From Rhabditoides inermis (Eukaryota > Nematoda > Chromadorea > Rhabditida > Rhabditidae), in NCBI GenBank assembly GCA_963966185.1, contig CAWZYM010000418.1:378600-442599 (forward strand): a stretch of 64,000 bases of DNA. Direction: 5' to 3'. The first letter of the stretch is position 1, and each line of letters begins with the position of its first letter. Made by a program: the position numbers and the translations under genes. Below the pieces are notes generated by a model that did not search any database, was not told where the DNA came from, and worked only from the letters and a program-made list of their open reading frames with translations. Below, piece by piece: positions 1 through 8,178 of the stretch.

Positions 1-190
1 CGCCCCCCCTCGACCCCCCCCGCTTCTTCTCTCTTTTTTGGTTGCATCGGGGGGCTGCCGCCCCGCGCACCCCCCGCTTTTTTCTCTCTTTTTTGGTTGC
101 ATCGGGGGGCTGCCGCCCCCCGCACCCCCCGCTTTTTTCTCTCCTTTTTGGTTGCCTCGGGGGGCTGCCGCCCCCCGCACCCCCCGCTTT
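1..190. repeat. GC-rich hairpin ladder, ~58-bp repeats
   Basis: About three copies of a ~58-bp repeat, each with a perfect hairpin (GGGGGGC, loop TGCC, GCCCCCC) followed by a C-run and a T/CT-rich spacer. The same ladder recurs in U3, U7 and U13, always on the 3' side of the unit. Confidence 0.8.
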
Positions 191-261
191 CTCGTAGAGA
201 AAAGGGAGTGAAAACGCTCTTAAACTTGTGCAAAAATCATAAAGACATGGGCAAAAACATT

Positions 262-330
262 TGGGAGCAGCGGGATTCTTGAAAGGCGGACGCTCTACCG
301 CCTGAGCAATAGTGGCTATGCGCTGCATCC
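262..330 (-). repeat. tRNA-like sequence, type 2, B box lost
   Basis: On the minus strand a clear D-arm/A-box (GCTCAGGCGGTAGAGC) is present. The T-arm is degraded: a CTTGAAAG replaces the expected TTCGAA region. Compare the intact copy at 24467-24541. A tRNA-derived relic, not a functional tRNA gene. Confidence 0.6.
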
Positions 331-595
331 CGCCAAGCCCGCACTCGTCTCGGCCCGCTCGGTCGCATACACAATACACAGAAATCACTTGCAATCAATC
401 GATATCAATCGATATCTAATCGATATCAAGCAGTGACGTATTGCAATCACGTGTCTAATCATTTTACCACATGTTCCATCCATTATAGCATCGATTGTAC
501 CAGCACACAGCCTATTCAACGTCTATTCACACTCATTCACACGCTATCGCCCGACGCGCGCTGTCCTCATCGCTCTCTCGCGCCCTGTTCACACA

Positions 596-675
596 GCCCA
601 AGTGGTGTAGTGGTCTAAGGCGCACGGGCGCGCCTCGATCTGCCGCACCCACGGGTTCGATCCCGGTACGGGCAG
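596..675 (+). repeat. 5'-terminal tRNA-like sequence of U0
   Basis: About 80 nt with A box TGGTGTAGTGG and B box GGTTCGATCCC. The ends GCCC and GGGC can pair, but the rest of the acceptor stem does not. It sits about 130 bp inside the Helitron 5' end, opposite in strand to the element. The palindrome ATTTGCATATATGCAAAT follows at 737-754. Confidence 0.7.
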
Positions 676-1450
676 AGGATTTTGCTGACATCTCGGCATC
701 GTCCTCGGTCCCCTTGTACCATTACATGATCGAGAAATTTGCATATATGCAAATGAGCTAGAGTCGCGTGACGGAGAAATTCGCCTTACCATATACTGTA
801 GATAGAGACTAGCATTAGTAGGGAGTGGAAACAACGTTGAGAATGGAAATGTTCAGTAACAATTGTAAATGGAAAAAAAGTTTTACATTTTCACGTAGTC
901 CGCGCTTCGCGCGAACATTTCTTTTTAGTCTTTCAGAAACCCATACAATCGCTTTCAGAAACCCATAATATCGCTTAATGTTTCATCACAATTCTCACTT
1001 TGTAAACACTTGTCGTAGAGGTGTGAAATAATAATTTTGATAGGCGTTACGCGCCTTCTTTTATACAAGGGAGAGCGCATGGCGTGGTTGCAAGAGAGAA
1101 AGAGGGAGTGAGTGCACATCTGAACAGTCGAGAATATACTTCATTTCTCTCGCCTTCCGTCGGATAGCCAAGAAAGAGGAATATTCATTTGTCATTTTCT
1201 TTTTACTCGGGAGTGCGCGGCTGCGCCGCTTATCAGAACGTGCTGGAGATGGAATGGATAAAGTGGAGTTGAAATATTTGTTTTGGTAGAAAAGTTTTTG
1301 AAAACACATGTTCTCATTTTTGTATTGCTCCCCGCTTTTTTTTTTTAAATATGTGGGCTGTGGGAGATTTTTTTCGCTTTAACAAAAAAATGAAGGAGCG
1401 GAAACAAGTTTGTACTTGTGAAAATTCATAATACACGGGCAAAAACAATT

Positions 1451-1806
1451 TGGGAGCAGCGGGGTTCGAACCCCGGTCACTCACTTGCCACGCCCTTATC
1501 ATAGCCACTACACTACCAGGACGACGTTTCCTTGAGCTCAAAACCCAATCTCTATCTCCCTGACTCATAACCAAGACCGGCAAAAGAATTTGGGAGAAGC
1601 GGCGTTCGAACCCCGGTCACTCACTTGTCATGCCCGCACCGTAGCCACTACACTACCATGCAGACGTTTACATGTGCTCAAAACCCATTCACTATCCTTC
1701 TGACAGTGTGTCAGAGTGAACAAAACGTTTTGGCCGGGGCGGGATTCGAAACCGGGACCTCAGGCTTAACAGGCTGACGCTCTACCGCCTGAGCCAGAAT
1801 GGCTAC
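1451..1806 (-). repeat. Tandem of three tRNA-like sequences
   Basis: Minus-strand copies at 1451-1523 and 1590-1662 (type 1: A box TAGTGTAGTGGC, B box GGTTCGAACCC or GTTCGAACGCC) repeat with a ~139-bp period and share the spacer TGTGCTCAAAACCCATTC. A type 2 copy (GCTCAGGCGGTAGAGC A box) is at 1732-1806. Acceptor stems do not pair well, so these are tRNA-derived repeats rather than tRNA genes. Confidence 0.65.
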
Positions 1807-2091
1807 GCCGTGGCTCTCTTAAAGCTCGAACTCGTCTCCGCCGGCTCGGTCGCATGCAGTTAAAGATTGTCGACACGCGCAGCAATACGTTTCACTTGCA
1901 ATCGATCGATATCAATCAATATCGTAGAGCTCTAACATGTATGAATACTATCCCACATGTTTCCTCCATTATAGCATCGGTTCCGAAAGCGCACACTCTA
2001 TTCTTCTCTATTGACACTCTATTCTCTCCTATTCACACGCTATCGCCGGGCCGCGCTGTCCTCATCGCTCTCTCACCCAACCCAAACACAT

Positions 2092-2168
2092 GGCCACTTA
2101 GTGTAGTGGTCTAAGGCGCGGTTGCGCGGATTCGATGCTCGCAGGTTCGAATCCCGGTACGTGCCGAG
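2092..2168 (+). repeat. 5'-terminal tRNA-like sequence of U1 (divergent)
   Basis: A box TAGTGTAGTGGTC and B box GGTTCGAATCC are intact, but the middle differs from other copies. The downstream tail with the ATGCAAAT octamer and GACTAG end is shared. Confidence 0.65.
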
Positions 2169-2404
2169 GGTTTTGCTTACATCTTGGCATCATCCTCTGC
2201 CCCCCAGAGTACCAAGACATTGCCAAACTCGGCAAATTATGCAAATGAAGCTTAAGTGGCGTGACGGAGAAAATTCCCTTGCTGTACACTATAGGATGGG
2301 AGACTAGCCTGGGAGTGGCCATGATTTTGCTTTAGAGGGATAGGAAATGTATTTTTATTTTGGTAGAAAAAAGTTTTGAAAACTTCCTAAAAAACTTTTC
2401 TTTA

Positions 2405-2477
2405 CCTCAAGGGGGGGCTGCCGCCCCCCCTTGGACCCCCCCGCCGAGGGGGGCTCCGCCCCCCCTCGACCCCCCCT
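2405..2477. repeat. Paired GC-rich hairpins at 3' side of U2
   Basis: Two adjacent hairpins: AAGGGGGGGC-type stem with a 4-nt loop, then CGAGGGGGG with GGA/TCC loop. They lie about 100 nt inside the CTAG end. The same pair occurs in U3-U11 and U13; U12 keeps only the second. Confidence 0.8.
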
Positions 2478-2571
2478 CTATTCACATATCCCAACGCCCT
2501 GCTATGCTGCCTTTTCGTCAGTGCATTATCGCGGTTTGAGGTAGTTTTCATACCCGAGGGAGAGGATAAGC

Positions 2572-2664
2572 GAGTGGTTGAGGGAGTGGTTGAGGGAGTG
2601 GTTGAGAGATTGGTTGAGGGAGTGGTTGAGAGATTGGTTGAGGGAGTGGTTGAGGGAGTGGACC
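2572..2664. repeat. 12-bp minisatellite (GAGTGGTTGAGG)n
   Basis: Seven to eight near-perfect 12-bp units. The same array, with different copy numbers, is present in U6, U9 and U12 at the same place between hairpins and poly(A) signal. Its length divisible by 3 makes open frames on both strands (for example LNHS repeats), which I regard as spurious. Confidence 0.85.
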
Positions 2665-2862
2665 CCCCTTCGAGTGAATCGTACAGTCTGCTGTGCGTCC
2701 GATGCGTCAACGGGGTGCTGCTCGAGGAGGATAAAACACGAACAAACAGTAAAATAACAATAATCACAATCATTCTGAATCAATCCCAAACCCATTACCA
2801 ATACCGTACCCCGCAACCCACCATCACAATCATATCATAACAACAAGTGAGCTAAAGAGAGT

Positions 2863-3358
2863 TTTATTTGTTCCAACTACAACACAATGTATATTTCACT
2901 ACTACAAATACACATCAACATTCTAGTCAATTAATGTAAACAATTTAATAAAATGAGCGTCTACCTTAAATCGTCGAGAGTGCGTCCGCGTCCGACTTGA
3001 GCTTCTTCTTCTCCTTCAAGTCCAGCGACGACGCCCAACACGAGCAGGGAGCAAGACAGGAGAGCCTTGAACAACATGTGACGATAGCTCACAAATAGGA
3101 AAAAATAAAATATACAACATACCTTGAACTCGGTGACGACGGTGCAGCAGACCGGTAGCACGTCCCCGTAGACGAAAGACTGCAACAATTTGTATTATAA
3201 AACACAACAACTGAAGTACAACACAAAGCAATTTAGTAAGAAGAACACAGTGCAATGATCATAGTGAAACGTAAACAAAAATTAATGAATAACACGCACC
3301 TTGAAAGCCTCGGTTCCGTTGCCGCACGACGCAGCCGGTTTGTCCAACTTTGATCACC
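2863..3358 (-). CDS. Mini-exon array gene of U2 (frame uncertain)
   Basis: Minus-strand exons flanked by TTTCAG or TTGCAG acceptors and GTGCGT/GTATGT donors: e1 3300-3358 (59 nt), e3 3123-3179 (57 nt), and a terminal exon e4 from 3065, with AATAAA at 2868-2863. Exon e2 of sister units is deleted here. In one frame e3-e4 read SFVYGDVLPVCC...TEFK then a hydrophobic stretch and an acidic tail ending at a TAG (2961). All three frames are open in such short exons and e1 opens with TGA in that frame, so the protein is not settled. Function unknown. It is probably a captured or fast-evolving cargo gene behind the common leader. Confidence 0.4.
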
Positions 3359-3439
3359 CTGAAATGAATAATAATAAACATGTAGAACACGTTGCGAACT
3401 AATAAAACAACAACGCAATACAAAACAACAACAAAATCA

Positions 3440-4070
3440 ACGAAATTCAAAAACATTCGAAATTGCATGATGTGCGAAAACGCGACTAAAAGAGTGCGAC
3501 ACGCAAAACAAACGCATACAGCACGTCAAATTAGTATCGACAAAAATTATAAAACACATTGCAACACGAATTACATTATAAAAACATCGCAAAACAAAGA
3601 AATAAACAAAAACACGCACGCACAGCTGTTTGAATTGTCATCATCACTGTGCTACACCATACACCGCACAACGAAACACGATGTTTTTGCGAAACGCGTT
3701 TCAAGCGATTATTTTGATATTAAACGCATATCAAAGTGACAAAACGCGATTAGAACAAAAGAATATAATAAAAAGAAAATATTGAAACAAACAAAACATG
3801 TCCACGACGCATACCCGCTTCATTACAGCCGATTGCACGCACCAACCCATTAAAACCCGTGCATTTGATATGTTTAATCACTATTTATCAATCGATATCA
3901 ATGCAAAACGTATTCAGTGCATCAGCCCAATCACTCCCCAACACTTTCCACACATTGTCTCCTTGCGCAATTATCGATATCATTCGCCATCACCCATTCA
4001 CACTCACACGCTATCGCAGGCCACGCCCCCTCGCTGCCTCCTCATTGCTCTCTCGCGCCCTGCTCACACA
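3440..4070 (-). promoter_or_regulatory. Conserved AT-rich leader of U2
   Basis: A block of about 630 bp repeated in nine places of the array, always directly 5' (minus strand) of the first exon. By position it is likely promoter plus 5' untranslated exon. It ends in ATCGATATC-type motifs beside the tRNA-like sequence. ORFs on both strands are conserved only because the DNA is conserved. Confidence 0.5.
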
Positions 4071-4150
4071 GCCCAAGTGGTGTAGTGGTCTAAGGCGCAC
4101 GGGCGCGCCTCGATATGCCGCACCCACGGGTTCGATCCCGGTACGGGCAG
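4071..4150 (+). repeat. 5'-terminal tRNA-like sequence of U2
   Basis: Same A box (TGGTGTAGTGG) and B box (GGTTCGATCCC) as the U0 copy, followed by the ATTTGCATATATGCAAAT palindrome and the GACTAG junction. Confidence 0.7.
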
Positions 4151-4384
4151 AGGATTTTGCTGACATCTCGGCATCGTCCTCGGTCCCCTTGTACCATTAC
4201 ATCATCGAGAAATTTGCATATATGCAAATTGCGCTTATGGTCGCGTCACGGAGAAATTCGCCTTACCATATACTATGGATAGAGACTAGCCTGGGAGAGG
4301 GATTGGATACAAAGTGGGAGTGAAATGTTTTTGTTTAGCAAAAGAAAAACGTTTTGAAAAAAAAATGGTCTCAACTTTTTTTTA

Positions 4385-4625
4385 CCTCAAGGGGGGGCTG
4401 CCGCCCCCCCTTGGACCCCCCCGCCGAGGGGGGCTCCGCCCCCCCTCGACCCCCCCCGCTTCTTCTCTCTTTTTTGGTTGCATCGGGGGGCTGCCGCCCC
4501 CCGCACCCCCCGCTTTTTTCTCTCTTTTTTTGGTTGCATCGGGGGGCTGCCGCCCCCCGCACCCCCCGCTTTTTCTCTCCTTTTTGGTTGCCTCGGGGGG
4601 CTGCCGCCTCCCGCACCCCCCGCTT
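4385..4625. repeat. Hairpin pair plus hairpin ladder of U3
   Basis: Hairpin pair (4385-4458) followed by three ~58-bp hairpin repeats like those at 1-190. Confidence 0.8.
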
Positions 4626-4697
4626 TCTCGTAAAGAAAAGGGAGTGAAAACGCTCTTAAACTTGTGCAAAAATCATAAAGACATGGGCAAAAACATT

Positions 4698-4757
4698 TGG
4701 GAGCAGCGGGATTCTTGAAAGGCGGACGCTCTACCGCCTGAGCAATAGTGGCTACGC
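4698..4757 (-). repeat. tRNA-like sequence, type 2, B box lost
   Basis: Same decayed form as 262-330: intact GCTCAGGCGGTAGAGC A-box arm, degraded T-arm. Confidence 0.6.
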
Positions 4758-5031
4758 GCTGCATCCCGCAAAGCCCGCACTCGTCTCGGCCCGCTCGGTC
4801 GCATACACAATACACAGAAATCACTTGCAATCAATCGATATCAATCGATATCTAATCGATATCAAGCAGTGACGTATTGCAATCACGTGTCTAATCATTT
4901 TACCACATGTTCCATCCATCGTAGCATCGATTCCGAAAGCGCACAGCCTATTCAACGCCTATTCACACTCATTCACACGCTATCGCCCGACGCGCGCTGT
5001 CCTCATCGCTCTCTCGCGCCCTGCGCACACA

Positions 5032-5112
5032 GCCCAAGTGGTGTAGTGGTCTAAGGCGCACGGGCGCGCCTCGATCTGCCGCACCCACGGGTTCGAATCC
5101 CGGTACGGGCAG
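5032..5112 (+). repeat. 5'-terminal tRNA-like sequence of U3
   Basis: A box TGGTGTAGTGG and B box GGTTCGAATCCC intact; octamer palindrome downstream at about 5176-5193. Confidence 0.7.
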
Positions 5113-5344
5113 AGGATTTTGCTGACATCTTGGCATCGTCCTCTGTCCCCTTGTACCATTACATGATCGAGAAATTTGCATATATGCAAATTGCGCTTAT
5201 GGTCGCGTCACGGAGAAATTCGGCTTACCATATACTGTAGATAGAGACTAGCCTGGGAGAGGGATTGGATACAAAGTGGGAGTGAAATGTTTTTGTTTAG
5301 CAAAAGAAAAACGTTTTGAAAAAAAATGGTCTCAACTTTTTTTA

Positions 5345-5418
5345 CCTCAAGGGGGGGCTGCCGCCCCCCCTTGGACCCCCCCGCCGAGGGGGGCTCCGCC
5401 CCCCCTCGACCCCCCCGC
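5345..5418. repeat. Paired GC-rich hairpins of U4
   Basis: Same two-hairpin module as 2405-2477. Confidence 0.8.
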
Positions 5419-5515
5419 TTCTTCTCTCTTTTTTGGTTGCATCCATCTACCAAAACCGTAACTCACAAACCACCACCATAATTCATATCACAACAACATG
5501 TTTGCTAAAGAGTGT

Positions 5516-6633
5516 TTTATTAGTTTAAACAAACTACAACACAATGTGTACATATTTTTTAATGTTACAACCACACATCCAAAACTCCAATCTATGCATA
5601 GGTACAAAATCTGAAAATAAACGTCTACCTTTATGTCGAGAGCGCGTCCGTCTTGAGCTTCTTCGTCTTGTAGTCCAGCGACGACGAGCCCGACACCAGC
5701 AAGAGGGAGAACGTCGGCAGCAGAACCCTGAACAACAAGTTAGACGTTCACTCACAAAAACAATAGAATAAAAAATAAAGAACACACCTTGTACTTGGTG
5801 ACGATGGAGCAACAGAGCAGTCCGCAGCAGTCCGGCAGCCCATCCTCGTAGGCGCGAGTCTGCAACAATTGGTATTACAACATAAGACACAACAAAAAAC
5901 CAAAAAAAAACAAGCACACCTTGAACACTCCGGCGTCGAGGACGAGGGAGAAGCAGCCGACAAAGGAGGAGCGGCTCTGAAACAAATAGTTTTGCACATA
6001 ACACAACAAAGTACAACGATCACAAACAAACTACACAAAAATAGCACGGTCCAATGTCATCAGACATCGTGAAAACATAATAAATAAAAAAAAACACACC
6101 TTCACAGCCTCGGAGACACAACAGCGAAACGGCTTGTCCTTGGTGGTTGGCCCTGAAACAAATAATATTAAACATCTTGAACACGTTGTGATTTGCTCAC
6201 AAAACAACAATAAAAAATAATAACGAACACATCCTGAACTTGGTGAAGACGGGGAAGATGACGACGGGGCACCAGACCGGCAGCAAGTCCTTGCAGGCAC
6301 GAACCTGCAACAATTCGTATTACAACACACAACAACACAAGTACAACTCGTTCGAACTTATCATTCATCGTAAAACAAACTGTAAAAACAATAACAAGCA
6401 CACCTCGCACAGGCCAGCGTCGATGCCGCAGAAGAGCGGCCGAATGGAGAGCAGCGGCTCTGAAACAAACTGTATTATAAATAGTACAACAAAGAACATT
6501 GATCACAAACATACTACGCAAGAATAACACGGTCCAATGTGATCACACATCGTGAAACGTAAATAAATAAAATCACACACCTTCACAGGCTCGGCGATGG
6601 AGCAGCAGACCGGCTTGTCATTGGTGGTTGACC
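5516..6633 (-). CDS. Mini-exon array gene of U4, duplicated triplet
   Basis: Exons, 5' to 3' on the minus strand: 6581-6633 (53 nt), 6404-6459 (56), about 6233-6304, 6100-6152 (53), 5920-5976 (57), 5788-5859 (72), and a terminal exon from 5727; AATAAA at 5521-5516. One frame gives paired peptides: STTNDKPVCC...EPVK and PTTKDKPFRCC...EAVK (e1 type), SRSSFVGCFS...DAGVFK (e2 type), TRAYEDGLPDCC...TKYK (e3 type). The second triplet keeps phase 0; the first has a 1-nt indel in e2 and an unclear e3 donor. Short hydrophobic, Cys-containing peptides ending in a basic residue recur. Function unknown and the terminal frame is not settled. Confidence 0.4.
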
Positions 6634-6715
6634 CTGAAACAAATAATAATAAACATGTAGAACACGTTGCAAACTAATAAAAACAACAACGCAATACAAA
6701 ACAACAACAAAATTC

Positions 6716-7347
6716 AAAAACATTCGAAATTGCATGATGTGCGAAAACGCGACTAAACGAGTGCGACACGCAATACAAACGCTAACAGCACGTCAAATTG
6801 GTATCGACAAAAATTATAAAACACATTGCAACACGAATCATATTATAAAAACATCGAAAAACAAAGAAATAAACAAAAACACGCACGCCCAGCTGATTGA
6901 ATTGTCATCATCACTGTGCTACACCATACACACCGCACAACGAAACACGATGTTTTTGCGAAACGCGTTTCAAGCGATTATTTTGATATTAAACGCATAT
7001 CAAAGAGACAAAACGTGATTAGAACAAAAGAATATAATAAAAAGAAAATATTGAAACATACAAAACATGCCCACAACGCATACCCGCTTCATTACAGTCG
7101 ATTGCACGCACCAACCAATTAAAACCCGTGCACTGATGCGTTTAATCACTATTAATCAATCGATATCAATGCAAAACGTATTCGATACACATGCCCAATC
7201 ACTCCCCAACACTTTCCACGCATTGTTCCCTTGCGCAATCATCGATATCATTCGCAATCACCCATTCACACACACACACACGTGCGCTATCGCAGGCCAC
7301 GCCCCCTCGCTGCATCCTCATTGCTCTCTCGCGCTCTGCTCGCACAA
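6716..7347 (-). promoter_or_regulatory. Conserved AT-rich leader of U4
   Basis: Second copy of the leader block described at 3440-4070, closely similar along its length. Confidence 0.5.
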
Positions 7348-7427
7348 GCCCAAGTGGTGTAGTGGTCTAAGGCGCACGGGCGCGCCTACACTCGCCGCAC
7401 TCGCGGGTTCGAATCCCGGCGCGGGCA
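7348..7427 (+). repeat. 5'-terminal tRNA-like sequence of U4
   Basis: Second sequence class (central CTACACTCGCC, B box GGTTCGAATCCC). Better end pairing GCCC/GGGC than most copies. Octamer ATGCAAAT follows. Confidence 0.7.
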
Positions 7428-7614
7428 AAGGATTTTGCTGACATCTCAGCATCATCACGAGTCCTCCAGCCATTACAAAAGTCACAAAAATATGCAAATG
7501 AAGCTTATAGTGGCGTCACAGAGAAATTTCCCTTGCTATATACTATAGGTAGGAGACTAGCCTGGGAGTGGGCATGAGGAATTAGAAAGAAGAGGTTTTG
7601 CTTTTGTATTACCT

Positions 7615-7682
7615 CAAGGGGGGGCTGCCGCCCCCCCCTTGGACCCCCCCGCCGAGGGGGCTTCGCCCCCCTCGACCCCCCT
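7615..7682. repeat. Paired GC-rich hairpins of U5
   Basis: Same two-hairpin module, slightly shorter second stem. From 7690 to 8178 lies the 3' untranslated region of the Rep-Hel gene with AATAAA on the minus strand near 7882-7888 and a CT-rich stretch at 8095-8150. Confidence 0.8.
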
Positions 7683-8178
7683 TTGAGTGCAGCATACAGC
7701 CTGCAATGCGTCCGATACGCCAACGTGTTGCAGATCTAGGAAGAACGCAAACGACCAAACAGAAAACATATAGCACAACATAACCACCTCTTTGAACCAG
7801 TAACAATCCCACAACCAGTACCGTACCCCACAACCCACCACCACAATCAATATCGAAATAACACAAGAAATGAGCAAAAGAGAGCTTTATTTGTGCGAAA
7901 GAAATCGAAACTGAACGAAAAGTTGCTATTATGCAAAAGTAAGCAACGTGAACACATTACGAAAACAGCGGCGCAAAAGGCAAAAGAGCGGGGCAAAAGA
8001 AAGGCAAAAGAAAGGCGAAAGAAACGCAAAGACGCGCACAGACTGCATCGAGACACCAGCTATCTGAAAACAAAAGGATAAACATACACACTCACTATCT
8101 CCCTTTCTCTCTCCCTCCCTCTCTCTCCCTCTCTCTCTCACTCACTCACTACTACTGTGAACATAAACAGAGGTAAAC

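Larger units (their letters stand above)
1..808 (-). mobile_element. Helitron unit U0 (tRNA type, left end outside window)
   Basis: First unit of the array, cut by the window edge. Its 5' end (minus strand TCTCTATC) is at 808, next to the CTAG of U1. It holds a hairpin ladder (1-190), a decayed minus-strand tRNA-like sequence (262-330), a cluster of ATCGATATC-type motifs (about 400-425) and a plus-strand tRNA-like sequence (596-675). There is no protein gene. Unit limits rest on the repeated CTAG|TC junction; the Helitron assignment is inference from termini and from Rep-Hel genes in sister units. Confidence 0.6.
809..2303 (-). mobile_element. Helitron unit U1 (divergent tRNA type)
   Basis: Bounded by CTAG at 809-812 and by GGGAGA before the next CTAG at 2304. 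The 3' end is divergent (CTAGCATTAG rather than CTAGCCTGGG) and the large GC hairpins are absent. From about 860 to 1440 I see only AT-rich DNA with small palindromes (GCGCGCTTCGCGCG type at about 900, GCGGCTGCGCCGC at about 1220) and no gene. Three minus tRNA-like sequences and one divergent plus copy follow. Confidence 0.55.
2304..4285 (-). mobile_element. Helitron unit U2 (non-autonomous, exon-array type)
   Basis: Canonical ends: CTAGCCTGGG at the left (3') and GGATAGAGA at the right (5' TCTCTATCC on the minus strand). Order from 3' to 5': hairpins, 12-bp minisatellite, poly(A) signal, three short exons, AT-rich leader, tRNA-like end. It has no Rep-Hel and would need U5/U8/U10 in trans. 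Confidence 0.65.
4286..5247 (-). mobile_element. Helitron unit U3 (tRNA type, 962 bp)
   Basis: Complete short unit with canonical ends. It holds the hairpin pair and a three-copy hairpin ladder (4385-4625), a minus tRNA-like relic (4698-4757), an ATCGATATC cluster (about 4835-4865) and the plus tRNA-like end. It is very similar to U0 throughout, suggesting copies of one tRNA-type element. Confidence 0.65.
5248..7556 (-). mobile_element. Helitron unit U4 (non-autonomous, double exon array)
   Basis: Canonical ends (CTAGCCTGGG at 5248; GGTAGGAGA before 7557). It contains hairpins, seven splice-bounded exons and the leader. The exon array holds two diverged copies of the e1-e2-e3 triplet found once in U6 and U12, so the cargo has expanded by triplet duplication. 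Confidence 0.65.

Noticed and set aside
2402..2816. ORFs rich in Pro, Gly, Arg or LNHS repeats over hairpins and minisatellites
   Set aside because: They are products of GC-rich hairpin or 12-bp repeat DNA, which stays open in several frames on both strands.
3392..3739. ORF of about 115 codons (plus) and a ~60-codon minus ORF conserved in all leader copies
   Set aside because: Both strands are open and conserved only as far as the whole leader DNA is conserved. Composition follows the AT-rich base content, and no indel pattern favours either frame.
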